Below, in pieces: positions 40,827-49,292 of a stretch of 64,000 bases of DNA (its first letter is position 1; each line of letters begins with the position of its first letter). This DNA is from Mesorhizobium_G sp050247155 (GTDB lineage Bacteria > Pseudomonadota > Alphaproteobacteria > Rhizobiales > Rhizobiaceae). The position numbers were made by a program, and so were the translations under genes. The notes beneath the pieces are model-generated. The model worked only from the letters and a program-made list of their open reading frames with translations, was not told the origin of the DNA and did no database searches. The stretch covers positions 1 through 64,000 of the forward strand of contig JBFWUS010000008.1 of the NCBI GenBank assembly GCA_050247155.1, given 5' to 3'.

Positions 40827-41737
40827 GCTCGTCCCCCACCCCCTACGACGGTTCGTCCACACCCTTCACCATCGGGTTGAAGCCGCTCGATCTTGCCCGA
40901 TGGATCGAGCTCGACGCGACCTATGATGCCCAGATACGCGAAAAGCGCAGGCTCTATGCGTCTGTTGGCGAAAAGGTGTTTGTCGCCGAACCCAGCACCG
41001 AGCGCGCGCAGCAGGAAGTGTTGGATCTGGTCCATGCACACGTGATCGAGCACTTTCCGCAGCGCTTCCGGCAAGATTGCAAGGGCATTGCCATCACCGG
41101 CCACCCTGCCCTCTCCACAGCCGACATGCGGGCAATGCCGCCGCTGAAGGCGGCGTCGCTGCTGGTGCAGGAAGACCTGATCTTGATGCGCAAGGGCGAC
41201 AACGGTTGGCGGCTGGCGGCGGGATCGCTATGTTTTCCATCGTCCTGGACGCTGACCGAGAAATTCGGACTACCGATCCACGAAATTCATCGGCCTGTGC
41301 CCGGCTTCGGCCCGGACACGCGCAACAATGATCTGATCGCGCGCATGTTCGACCGGTTGCATCAGCCAGTGCTGCGGTTCAACTGGTCGATTCAGGCCGG
41401 CAACGCACTTTATCACCCGCTGTCGCACGAGGGGCGAGTCGAGCGTGCCGAGGCCCGACCGTCGCGTTTCGGCGATACGGATCTGAACGCCGCAGCCTTC
41501 ATCCGCGTCGAGCGCCAGACATTGCGCAAGCTGCCGGAGAGCGGCGATATCCTGTTCACGATCCGCATCTATCTCGACCCGCTCGGCTGGATCGCGCGGC
41601 GCCCTGACCGACAGACGCTGGCGACCAACTTTGCCGCGCAGCTAAGCGCGCTGGAAGCTGAACAACTCGACTACAAGGGTCTGACCGCGGACCGCGACAA
41701 ACTTGTCCAGGCACTTGAGGCCATTGCCTCTGAATAG
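40820..41737 (+). CDS. DUF3445 / heme-dependent oxidative N-demethylase-like protein
   Basis: 305 residues covering the whole DUF3445 domain (HDOD alpha-subunit-like), with FTIGLKPLDLARWIELD, VQEDLILMRKGDNGWRLAAGSLCFPSSW, IHEIHRPVPGF and FNWSIQAGNALYHP. In characterised relatives the protein binds heme or ferredoxin partners and oxidises dimethylamine-type substrates. The ATG overlaps the parE stop codon, so translation appears coupled to the toxin, which is unusual. Function inferred from family only. Confidence 0.85.
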   Translation: MVSSSPTPYDGSSTPFTIGLKPLDLARWIELDATYDAQIREKRRLYASVGEKVFVAEPSTERAQQEVLDLVHAHVIEHFPQRFRQDCKGIAITGHPALSTADMRAMPPLKAASLLVQEDLILMRKGDNGWRLAAGSLCFPSSWTLTEKFGLPIHEIHRPVPGFGPDTRNNDLIARMFDRLHQPVLRFNWSIQAGNALYHPLSHEGRVERAEARPSRFGDTDLNAAAFIRVERQTLRKLPESGDILFTIRIYLDPLGWIARRPDRQTLATNFAAQLSALEAEQLDYKGLTADRDKLVQALEAIASE

Positions 41738-41746
41738 CGTACCGTC

Positions 41747-42625
41747 TCAGTGCAGCGTCGCTTCGGGCAGATGCGCGAGTTTGTCTGGATTACGCATGAC
41801 ATAGATGCCGACCACCTTGCCGTCGCGAATGTCGAAAGCGGTGGTCTGCAAGGTGTCGCCACCCTCCAGGCTGATGAAACCCGGCAATCCATCAATGAAC
41901 GCATAGCGGATAATCTTCGACATCGATTTGGCGAAGACATGCGCCAGCGACGCATTGAGCCGCATGACCATCCCCAGCCCGATGATCGGCGCGCTGGCGG
42001 CCGATTTCTTGCCGCCGCCGTCCGAGTACATGGCAACGTCGGCTGCCAGCATCGCTTGCAGCGTTGACATGTCGCCACTGCGCGAGGCGGCAAAAAACGC
42101 CTCGGCGATCTCTAGCCCGCGCTGTTTCGGCACATCGAAGCGCGGCCGCTCGGCGCGAACATTGTCGCGGGCGCGGCTGGCAAGCTGGCGGCAGGCAGCG
42201 GGATCGCGGCCGATCGCGTCCGAAATCTCATCGAAACCGACGCCAAAGACATCGTGTAAAATGAAGGCGGCGCGCTCCAGCGGGGATAGCCGCTCCAGCG
42301 CCATCATCAGCGGCAGGGTAACATCGTCGATCTCGTCCTCGTCGGCTGCCACAATCGGCTCAGGCAGCCAGGTGCCGGGGTAGACCTCGCGCCGCTTCGC
42401 GGCAGACTTCATGACGTCGAGGCAAAGCCGCGTGACGACGCGGCGAAGATAGGCCTGCGGCTCCTTGACCGACGTCCGGTCTGTCCCCAGCCAGCGAATA
42501 AAAGCTTCCTGGACGACATCTTCAGCGTCGGCCACCGAGCCCAGCATGCGGTAGGCGACGCGGACGAGTTTTGGACGCAGCGGATCGAAACTCGCCGCCG
42601 CGTCCAGATTGATGGGCTCGCCCAT
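41747..42625 (-). CDS. ECF41-type RNA polymerase sigma factor with SnoaL-like C-terminus
   Basis: 292 residues. Sigma region 2 (about 12-80: VRVAYRMLGSVADAEDVVQE), the linker motif WLPEP (86-90), region 4 (about 110-160: LERLSPLERAAFILHDVFG ... ACRQLASRAR) and a C-terminal SnoaL-like domain (about 165-292) with DGGGK and NPDKL. Those three motifs define the ECF41 group, in which the C-terminal extension replaces an anti-sigma factor. The start overlaps the stop of the CMD gene (TGATG), so both are one operon, the standard ECF41 layout. Confidence 0.93.
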   Translation of the reverse strand: MGEPINLDAAASFDPLRPKLVRVAYRMLGSVADAEDVVQEAFIRWLGTDRTSVKEPQAYLRRVVTRLCLDVMKSAAKRREVYPGTWLPEPIVAADEDEIDDVTLPLMMALERLSPLERAAFILHDVFGVGFDEISDAIGRDPAACRQLASRARDNVRAERPRFDVPKQRGLEIAEAFFAASRSGDMSTLQAMLAADVAMYSDGGGKKSAASAPIIGLGMVMRLNASLAHVFAKSMSKIIRYAFIDGLPGFISLEGGDTLQTTAFDIRDGKVVGIYVMRNPDKLAHLPEATLH

Positions 42626-43083
42626 CAGGCAGCCTTGCGCTGCTCGCCGATCGGCGGCACGTGGAAACCGGCGCCGATGCGGTTGAAACTGTTGATGACA
42701 CCGATAATGAGCGTGAGCGCCACCTGCTCCTCGTCGTTGAACTGAGCTTTCACCTGCTCGTACACCTCGTCCGGCGCGCCCTTTTCGGCCAGTCGGGTCA
42801 GCGTTTCAGTCCAGGCAAGTGCCGCCTGTTCGCGTGGCGTGAACAGCTTCGTCTCGCGCCATGCATCGAGCATGATGATGCGCTCCGCCGTTTCACCGGC
42901 CGCGATTGCCTCCTTGGAATGCATGTCGAGGCATACGCCGCAGCCATTGATCTGCGAGGCGCGGATCTTGACCAGTTCGATGATGCTCTTTTCCAGCCCA
43001 TAACCTTCCACCTTGCGGCCGAGTTCGATCAGCGGCTGCACCAGAGCAAAGGCCTTGGCATAGGGGTTGATGCGGGTGGTCAT
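42625..43083 (-). CDS. Carboxymuconolactone decarboxylase (AhpD-like) protein
   Basis: 152 residues, CMD/AhpD fold with the redox motif CGVCLDMH (Cys48, Cys51, His55), suggesting peroxidase or thiol chemistry. First gene of the ECF41 operon and the typical target of that sigma group. ATG at 43083 gives MTTRINPYAKAF; an in-frame start 54 bases upstream is unlikely. The substrate is unknown. Confidence 0.9.
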   Translation of the reverse strand: MTTRINPYAKAFALVQPLIELGRKVEGYGLEKSIIELVKIRASQINGCGVCLDMHSKEAIAAGETAERIIMLDAWRETKLFTPREQAALAWTETLTRLAEKGAPDEVYEQVKAQFNDEEQVALTLIIGVINSFNRIGAGFHVPPIGEQRKAA

Positions 43084-43124
43084 TGTCTTTCCTTTCGGTC
43101 TTGGGAACGATTTCCGAAAGACAG

Positions 43125-43152
43125 GACGAACTATCACACCGCCATTGTGACA
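43125..43152 (-). promoter_or_regulatory. ECF41 consensus promoter of the CMD-sigma operon
   Basis: On the minus strand TGTCACA (43152-43146) is followed by 17 bases and then CGTC (43128-43125), matching the ECF41 -35 and -10 consensus. It lies 42 bases before the CMD start codon, so the sigma factor should transcribe its own operon. Confidence 0.82.
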
Positions 43153-43250
43153 TAGGTCATGAAAAATCTTGCGGCAGTTGTCGCAAGGGTCAGCTCAGAG
43201 ACGCCATGCCCAGTCTCTCGCGGTCGGGCGTAAGCATGAAGGGCTCCAGG

Positions 43251-44594
43251 TCAGCCATTGCGCGCGAACAGCGTTGTGCGCCCGCCACCGGGTACCACGA
43301 CGAGCTGTTTGACCTTGCCCTTTTTGAACGCGGTCAGAAACTTGTTGTAGTCCTTGAAGGCGACGCAGCCATGCGACTCGGCGCGGCCGCCGCGCAAGAG
43401 ATAGCTGTGCGTCAGCAGGCCGGTGCGGCCATGCGGATTCTTACCGTCGACGGGCAGCATGCGGATCGCTTCAACGCCGTGGAAACGGCTTTCCCGCATG
43501 CGCAGATTGTAGGTCGAGGGTGGCGTCGGACCGTTCATCTTCACATGAACATATTTGGGATTGTCTGCCATCTTGCCGATGCCGGAATGCGCCTCGAGCA
43601 CGGAGCCATCAGGCATATAGACCTTCGCCGAGCTGATGTCGTAGACGGCGACACCCCTGCCCGCGCGCGGCCTGCCGAAGAGGTTCTTCAGACCCCAGCC
43701 GGGCCGATCGGACGATTGATCTTCGGGATTGTCGGGGCGCGCATAGGCCAGTTGCTGACGCTTGGGCGCATCGCGACGCGGTTCGAACTTTGCTTCCCGT
43801 CGATCTTCGCCAGGTTTGAGCGTTTCAACCGGCGCTTCCGCCGCGCGGCGCGAAGCCAGCGGTCGCATCCCGGGCAGCGGCGCCGCCGACGGCAAAACTT
43901 CCTGCTCCGACAGACCCTCCTGATCGGGCGGCGGCAATGCATCTTCGGCTTCGGCAGTATCTAACGCATTGCCTTCGGCAGATGTCATCCGCGCGATAGC
44001 GCCCAGCGCGCCGGTGGTCGGTGCTGGCGATGGATCGGCATAGGCCAGAGCCAATCGCGCATCGATATCGACAGTTGCGGAGGCGGAAGCGAAGCGCGCC
44101 GGCGCAACCTCCGGGATGACCAGCGTCTTCGGCTTGCCCACCGTATCGGCCCGCGCCTTGTCGAACAGGCCGACGAGCTTGGCGGGTGATAGATCCGCCT
44201 TCTCGGCAACGGCGTCGAAACGTTGCCGCGCCCTGTTCTGAGTGATTTGCGCCGGCTCGCCCTGGCCAAAATGATTATACCAATGCGGAAGGACCTTGCC
44301 GTCCGCATCAATGTCCGAGTCGCTCTCGATCAGAAATGCGTAGTCCGGCGCCTCATCGATCACTTGACTTAGTGACGGATTGATCGACGCAAGGCGAAAG
44401 TCGGGAGGCGCCGAAACGACCGATGCTGTTTCGATCGCGGGAGAGTTCGGCTCCGCCTGCAACGGCGACGCGATCCCTATCGAGAGGCCGAAAGCCACGA
44501 CACACGGCGCGCCGACTTTGTGAAGGGATAAACGAAGGCCGCGCCGGCGCGCGAAAAATCCAGACGTCTGACTCACGAACCCGTACCAACTCAC
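43251..44594 (-). CDS. DUF2778 L,D-transpeptidase-like (tlde1-type) protein
   Basis: 447 residues. N-terminal signal (about 25-47, VAFGLSIGIASPLQA), a long variable linker, and a C-terminal DUF2778 domain from about 310: VAVYDISSAKVYMPDG, HVKMNGPTPPSTYNLRMRES and the catalytic block AESHGCVAF with His408 and Cys410. DUF2778 enzymes resemble L,D-transpeptidases; one group (Tlde1) acts as a type VI secretion effector, but here a signal peptide and long linker favour a housekeeping envelope role. Starts GTG; no strong ribosome site. No immunity or T6SS gene is adjacent. Confidence 0.83.
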   Translation of the reverse strand: MSWYGFVSQTSGFFARRRGLRLSLHKVGAPCVVAFGLSIGIASPLQAEPNSPAIETASVVSAPPDFRLASINPSLSQVIDEAPDYAFLIESDSDIDADGKVLPHWYNHFGQGEPAQITQNRARQRFDAVAEKADLSPAKLVGLFDKARADTVGKPKTLVIPEVAPARFASASATVDIDARLALAYADPSPAPTTGALGAIARMTSAEGNALDTAEAEDALPPPDQEGLSEQEVLPSAAPLPGMRPLASRRAAEAPVETLKPGEDRREAKFEPRRDAPKRQQLAYARPDNPEDQSSDRPGWGLKNLFGRPRAGRGVAVYDISSAKVYMPDGSVLEAHSGIGKMADNPKYVHVKMNGPTPPSTYNLRMRESRFHGVEAIRMLPVDGKNPHGRTGLLTHSYLLRGGRAESHGCVAFKDYNKFLTAFKKGKVKQLVVVPGGGRTTLFARNG

Positions 44595-44713
44595 CCGGTT
44601 GAAACCCCACTCCCACGGCGAACCGCACGGAGAATGTGCTCGGCGACATGGCCCTCAGCCTGTCGCCGACCCGGGAAAAGATGAATCAGTAAGGTTAACG
44701 ATCCCTTGCCCGG

Positions 44714-46552
44714 TCAGTCATATGGGACTTCACGCACGGCGCCGCGGTCGGCACTGGTTGCGAAGGCCGCATAGGCACGCAGGGCGGTGGTTACCTTGCG
44801 CTTGCGCTGTTCGGCTGGTTTCCAGCCCTTGGCGTCCTGCGCCGCTCGACGGGCCGCCAATTCGTCTTCACCGATCAAAAGCTTGATCGTGCGGCCGGGG
44901 ATATCGATTTCAATTGTGTCGCCATTGTGGACGAGGCCGATCGCACCGCCGAGCGCTGCTTCCGGCGAGACATGGCCGATTGACAGGCCGGAAGTGCCTC
45001 CGGAGAAGCGGCCATCGGTCAGCAGCGCGCAGGCTTTGCCGAGCCCCTTCGATTTCAGATAGCTGGTCGGATAGAGCATTTCCTGCATGCCCGGCCCTCC
45101 GCGCGGCCCCTCGTAGCGGATCACGACGACATCGCCCGCCTTCACTTCGTTGCCCAGAATGCCCTTCACCGCGGCGTCCTGGCTTTCGAACACGACGGCC
45201 GGGCCGGTGAATTTCAGGATCGACTCGTCGACGCCGGCGGTTTTCACCACACAGCCGTCGAGCGCGATATTGCCCTTGAGAACGGCCAGCCCGCCATCCT
45301 TGGAAAATGGCGTCTCGGCCGAGCGGATGACGCCCTTTTCACGGTCGAGATCGAGATCGTCCCAGCGAGCCTCCTGGCTGAACGCGACCTGCGTCGGCAC
45401 GCCGCCCGGCGCAGCGGAGAAGAATTTGTGCACCGCGCCGTTCTTGGTGCGCGAAATGTCCCAACGGTCGATGGCGTCGCCAAGCGTTGTCGCATGCACG
45501 GTCGGCTGGTCGCGATGAATGAGCCCGGCTTTGTCGAGCTGGCCGAGGATCGACATGATGCCGCCGGCCCGATGGACGTCTTCCATGTGCACGTCGCTCT
45601 TGGCAGGTGCTACCTTGCACAGCACCGGCACTTTTCGGCTCAGCGCGTCGATATCGTCCATAGTGAAATCGATGCCGCCCTCATGCGCGGCGGCCAGGAT
45701 GTGGAGCACCGTGTTGGTCGAGCCGCCCATGGCGATATCGAGCGCCATCGCATTCTCGAAAGCGCCGCGCGAAGCGATATTGCGCGGCAGCGCGGTCTCG
45801 TCGTCCTGCTCGTAATAGCGGCGGGCGAGATCGACGGCGAGATGGCCGGCTTCGACGAACAGGCGCTTGCGGTCGGCATGGGTGGCCAGCGTCGAACCGT
45901 TGCCGGGCAGCGAGAGGCCCAAGGCTTCGGTGAGGCAATTCATCGAATTGGCCGTGAACATGCCCGAGCATGAGCCGCAGGTCGGGCAGGCCGAGCGCTC
46001 GATCACTTTGACATCCTCGTCGGGCACCTTGTCGTCGGCTGCGGCGACCATGGCGTCGACCAGGTCGAGCGCCACCTGTTTGCCCTTGAGCACGACCTTG
46101 CCGGCTTCCATCGGCCCGCCGGACACGAAGACCGCAGGGATGTTGAGCCGCAGCGCGGCCATCAGCATGCCGGGCGTGATCTTGTCGCAATTGGAGATGC
46201 AGACCATGGCGTCGGCGCAGTGGGCATTGACCATGTATTCGACCGAGTCCGCGATCAGTTCCCGCGACGGTAGCGAATAAAGCATGCCGTCATGGCCCAT
46301 CGCGATACCGTCATCGACAGCGATCGTGTTGAATTCCTTGGCGACGCCGCCGGCGCTTTCGATCTCGCGCGCCACGAGCTGGCCGAGATCCTTCAGGTGC
46401 ACATGGCCCGGCACGAATTGTGTGAACGAGTTGACGACCGCGATGATCGGCTTGCCGAAATCCTCATCCTTCATGCCCGTTGCGCGCCATAGCCCGCGCG
46501 CGCCGGCCATGTTGCGGCCATGGGTGGTGGTGCGGGAACGATATGCGGGCAT
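44714..46552 (-). CDS. ilvD: Dihydroxy-acid dehydratase
   Basis: Fe-S enzyme of valine, leucine and isoleucine synthesis, dehydrating 2,3-dihydroxy-3-methylbutanoate. 612 residues, the normal length. Key residues: Asp81 and Lys124 (metal site; CDKITPG with Cys122), and CPTCGSCSGMFTANSMN with Cys195, giving the cluster cysteines at the same positions as in E. coli IlvD. It is a stand-alone gene here, with no other ilv genes in view. Upstream region 46553-46959 contains no recognisable attenuator peptide. Confidence 0.96.
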   Translation of the reverse strand: MPAYRSRTTTHGRNMAGARGLWRATGMKDEDFGKPIIAVVNSFTQFVPGHVHLKDLGQLVAREIESAGGVAKEFNTIAVDDGIAMGHDGMLYSLPSRELIADSVEYMVNAHCADAMVCISNCDKITPGMLMAALRLNIPAVFVSGGPMEAGKVVLKGKQVALDLVDAMVAAADDKVPDEDVKVIERSACPTCGSCSGMFTANSMNCLTEALGLSLPGNGSTLATHADRKRLFVEAGHLAVDLARRYYEQDDETALPRNIASRGAFENAMALDIAMGGSTNTVLHILAAAHEGGIDFTMDDIDALSRKVPVLCKVAPAKSDVHMEDVHRAGGIMSILGQLDKAGLIHRDQPTVHATTLGDAIDRWDISRTKNGAVHKFFSAAPGGVPTQVAFSQEARWDDLDLDREKGVIRSAETPFSKDGGLAVLKGNIALDGCVVKTAGVDESILKFTGPAVVFESQDAAVKGILGNEVKAGDVVVIRYEGPRGGPGMQEMLYPTSYLKSKGLGKACALLTDGRFSGGTSGLSIGHVSPEAALGGAIGLVHNGDTIEIDIPGRTIKLLIGEDELAARRAAQDAKGWKPAEQRKRKVTTALRAYAAFATSADRGAVREVPYD

Positions 46553-46959
46553 CGGACTGGGCTCTCTTATGTGGAGAAGATTGGCTCAGATACAGCGAAA
46601 AGCGACAACACGAAACCCTTTGCGTTGTCCGGCAATCGCCCGGCGTCATGAGAGGAGACGTATGTAACCATGGCGTGCCGCTGCCTGGCGGAGCCTCCAG
46701 ACCGCACGTGCGCCACAGCCGCCGCGACAAGCCTGCTGTCGGCCGGCGCGTCGCCCTCGCGTCATCACAACCGCCTAGATCGTGAATACGGATATCAACC
46801 GCTGCTGAACCGAGAGCGATAAAATCGATTTCACGACAAAGTTGCAGGAGTCGCGCCGTATTTTACCCTAGGTTGCAACCATTCTTTAATTTAGCAGTAT
46901 TTAATTAAGCCAGGGAGCTATTTCACGTCAAGGCAACGACGGCGGCGTAGGGGGATTTT
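46553..46959. other. Divergent intergenic region, ilvD / tadE
   Basis: This 407-base gap holds the promoters of ilvD (leftward) and of the tadE-tadG pair (rightward). Bases 46860-46925 are markedly A+T-rich for this genome and contain a perfect GGTTGCAACC palindrome at 46871-46880. A GGGGG ribosome site precedes the tadE ATG. I see no RNA gene, open frame or leader peptide I would defend. Confidence 0.45.
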
Positions 46960-47388
46960 ATGCAAGGAAAAGCCACCGCTTTTAAAGATGACCGCTCAGC
47001 GACGACCGCTGTTGAATTTGCGATACTTTCACCGATTTTCATCCTGCTGCTAATGGGAATGATAGCCTACGGCATATACTTCGGCGCCAGCCATTCTCTT
47101 CAGCAGATTGCGGCAGATGCGACGAGGACAGCTATCGCCGGGTTAGACACGACTGAACGGCGAGACCTGGCGATGCGTTTCATTTCGTTGAATGCGCCGA
47201 CCTATCCTTTCATCGACGCGGCAAAACTTGTGATTGACACCCACGACTCCACCGCCGACGGCAGTCAGTTCGTTGTCGAACTGAAGTACGACGCCAGACA
47301 GTTGCCGATCTGGGGCGTGTTTAAGGACCTCCCATTGCCGGACACGACGATCATCAAACGATCGACGATTCGCGTGGGAGGAATCTGA
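46960..47388 (+). CDS. TadE-like pilus assembly protein
   Basis: 142 residues with an N-terminal DRSATTAVEFAILSPIFIL segment: a TadE-type prepilin-like helix with the conserved Glu at position 20 or so and a single membrane helix (about 20-45). The rest is a soluble extracytoplasmic domain. TadE/TadG are pseudopilins or minor components of Flp/tad pili used in adhesion. The stop codon overlaps the TadG start region (the next gene begins at 47388). No other tad genes are in this window. Confidence 0.85.
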   Translation: MQGKATAFKDDRSATTAVEFAILSPIFILLLMGMIAYGIYFGASHSLQQIAADATRTAIAGLDTTERRDLAMRFISLNAPTYPFIDAAKLVIDTHDSTADGSQFVVELKYDARQLPIWGVFKDLPLPDTTIIKRSTIRVGGI

Positions 47389-49100
47389 TGGGCATGCGCT
47401 TGATATCGGATAAGCTGCTTGGTCGCGGCCGAGGCTTTCTTGCGGATACTTCGGGCAATTTTGTCATTGTGACCGCTCTCACGATGCCGCTCGCGATCAT
47501 ACTCGCCGCGATCGCCGTCGATGTCGGATCACTCTACACGGAGCGCCGTGCTGCCCAGGCAATTACCGACCTGGCAGCGATTACCGCCGCCGCCAACCTG
47601 AAGCAGCCACGGGCTGCAATAGCGGCGACACTGGCTGACAACGATCTTCGGAACGTTGCAATCGATGACGATACACAGGCCCAGCAGACGCATCGACCCG
47701 ACGAAGCCGTGATGTCGGTCGTTCGCGGGCATTACTCGGGTGATCCGCGAGAAGCGCCGACCTCGCGATTTAAGGCGGGTTCGGCACCAACGAACAGTGT
47801 GAAGGTGTATTACCGCAAGCTCGGCGGGCTCTTTTTCGGCAAATCCCTGATAAGCGAACCGACAATTACGACCGAGGCGGTAGCGCGTTCGTCGTCTGAA
47901 GCGGCATTCTCGGTCGGCTCGCGGCTCTTGCGGCTGGAAGACGGCATCCTGAATGCCATCCTGGGCGGCCTGCTTGGCACACGCCTGTCGTTGCGCGCTA
48001 TGGACTACGAGGCGCTTGCCAGCGCCGACGTTGACGCATTCAAATTCATGGACGCGTTGGCGACCAAGCTCAACATAACCGCCGGCACCTACAACGACGT
48101 GCTGGATTCCGATGCCAGCGTCGGGCAGGTCGCATCGGCGATTGCGGCCATTCCTGGTATGGATGATGAGGCGAAAGTAGCCGCTCAAGCGCTGGGCTTG
48201 AGCGCTGCGAGGACACTGCCGCTCAAACAACTCATCGGCGTCGGTGATTTCGGCCAGCTTGGCATAGGCGAGCACGCGGCCGGCCTCGATGCATCAGTTA
48301 CGGCATTGGAGATGCTGACCGCCGCAGCCGCAGTCGCCAACGGCGACCATCAGGTTGAAGTCAATCTAGGAACCTCGATCCCTGGCATTCTTGGCGCGAA
48401 GCTTCAGCTCGCAGTTGGCGAACCGGCGCAGCAATCGCCATGGTTCTCGATTGGAGATAAGGGCAAGGTTGTTCGGACGGCTCAGACGAGAACGCTCCTG
48501 ACGACCAGCATCGGCGGGCCTGGCGGGTTGCTCGGCGCCTCCATCGAACTCCCCATATATGTCGAGGTTGCCTATGCGGAGGCAAAGCTGAACGACATTT
48601 CCTGCACCGGCAACAAGGTGGACTCGGTCAAGGTGGACGCGCGCCCTGGCGTTGTCACCGCGCAGATCGGCGCCCTGAACGGATCATCGCTGGACGATTT
48701 CGACCGGCCGCTCACCCTGGGGCCGGCGACAATCGTGAAGGCGCCATTGGTCACGGTAACCGGCCAGGCCTCCGCGGAAATGGCAAACCCCGATTTCAAA
48801 ACCTTGAAATATGAGCCCGAGGACATCGCCGCCCACTCGATCCAGACAGTCGCGACGACCAACTTTACACAATCGCTGACAAGCTCACTGTTGAACAACC
48901 TGGATCTCAACGTTTCAGTCGCCGGGCTCGGCATCGGGACCGGAAATATCGCCTCGACCCTGGCCTCCGCATTGCAGCCGGTCACACCCGCCGTCGATAG
49001 CTTGCTCAATTCGGTGCTGGAAGCAGTCGGCATTCGATTGGGCGAAGCCGATGTGCGGGTCGTCGGCGCTGTCTGCAATCGATCGGTTCTTGTTCAATAG
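47388..49100 (+). CDS. TadG-like pilus-associated protein
   Basis: 570 residues with the TadG/Flp-associated N-terminus: DTSGNFVIVTALTMPLAIIL, a signal-like helix, then AIAVDVGSLYTERRAAQAIT. A large extracellular region follows that is Gly/Ala/Thr/Ser-rich, with no vWA metal-binding motif that I can identify. It is translationally linked to tadE (start overlaps the previous stop). The 570 residues are longer than many TadG proteins. The pair likely assembles at the cell surface. Confidence 0.83.
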   Translation: MGMRLISDKLLGRGRGFLADTSGNFVIVTALTMPLAIILAAIAVDVGSLYTERRAAQAITDLAAITAAANLKQPRAAIAATLADNDLRNVAIDDDTQAQQTHRPDEAVMSVVRGHYSGDPREAPTSRFKAGSAPTNSVKVYYRKLGGLFFGKSLISEPTITTEAVARSSSEAAFSVGSRLLRLEDGILNAILGGLLGTRLSLRAMDYEALASADVDAFKFMDALATKLNITAGTYNDVLDSDASVGQVASAIAAIPGMDDEAKVAAQALGLSAARTLPLKQLIGVGDFGQLGIGEHAAGLDASVTALEMLTAAAAVANGDHQVEVNLGTSIPGILGAKLQLAVGEPAQQSPWFSIGDKGKVVRTAQTRTLLTTSIGGPGGLLGASIELPIYVEVAYAEAKLNDISCTGNKVDSVKVDARPGVVTAQIGALNGSSLDDFDRPLTLGPATIVKAPLVTVTGQASAEMANPDFKTLKYEPEDIAAHSIQTVATTNFTQSLTSSLLNNLDLNVSVAGLGIGTGNIASTLASALQPVTPAVDSLLNSVLEAVGIRLGEADVRVVGAVCNRSVLVQ

Positions 49101-49292
49101 GTCGACGATCCACAGCCTTTATACGCTATCCGCCAATTGCAACTCGCGGCTTCATTGCAAGCCGTCTAATGAAATTACGGCTGCCAGCACAGGGTAACCA
49201 TCGGCGCTGATTGGCAAATTTCGCTATTTATTATGACAGGCCGATGTGATTTGAGCCTCCATTGAGACAACAACAATGGAGTGCTGCCCAAA

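Noticed and set aside
46464..46730. A leader peptide with branched-chain codons for ilvD attenuation
   Set aside because: The minus-strand frame upstream of ilvD overlaps the gene and is not enriched in Leu, Val or Ile codons, and no terminator/antiterminator pair was seen.
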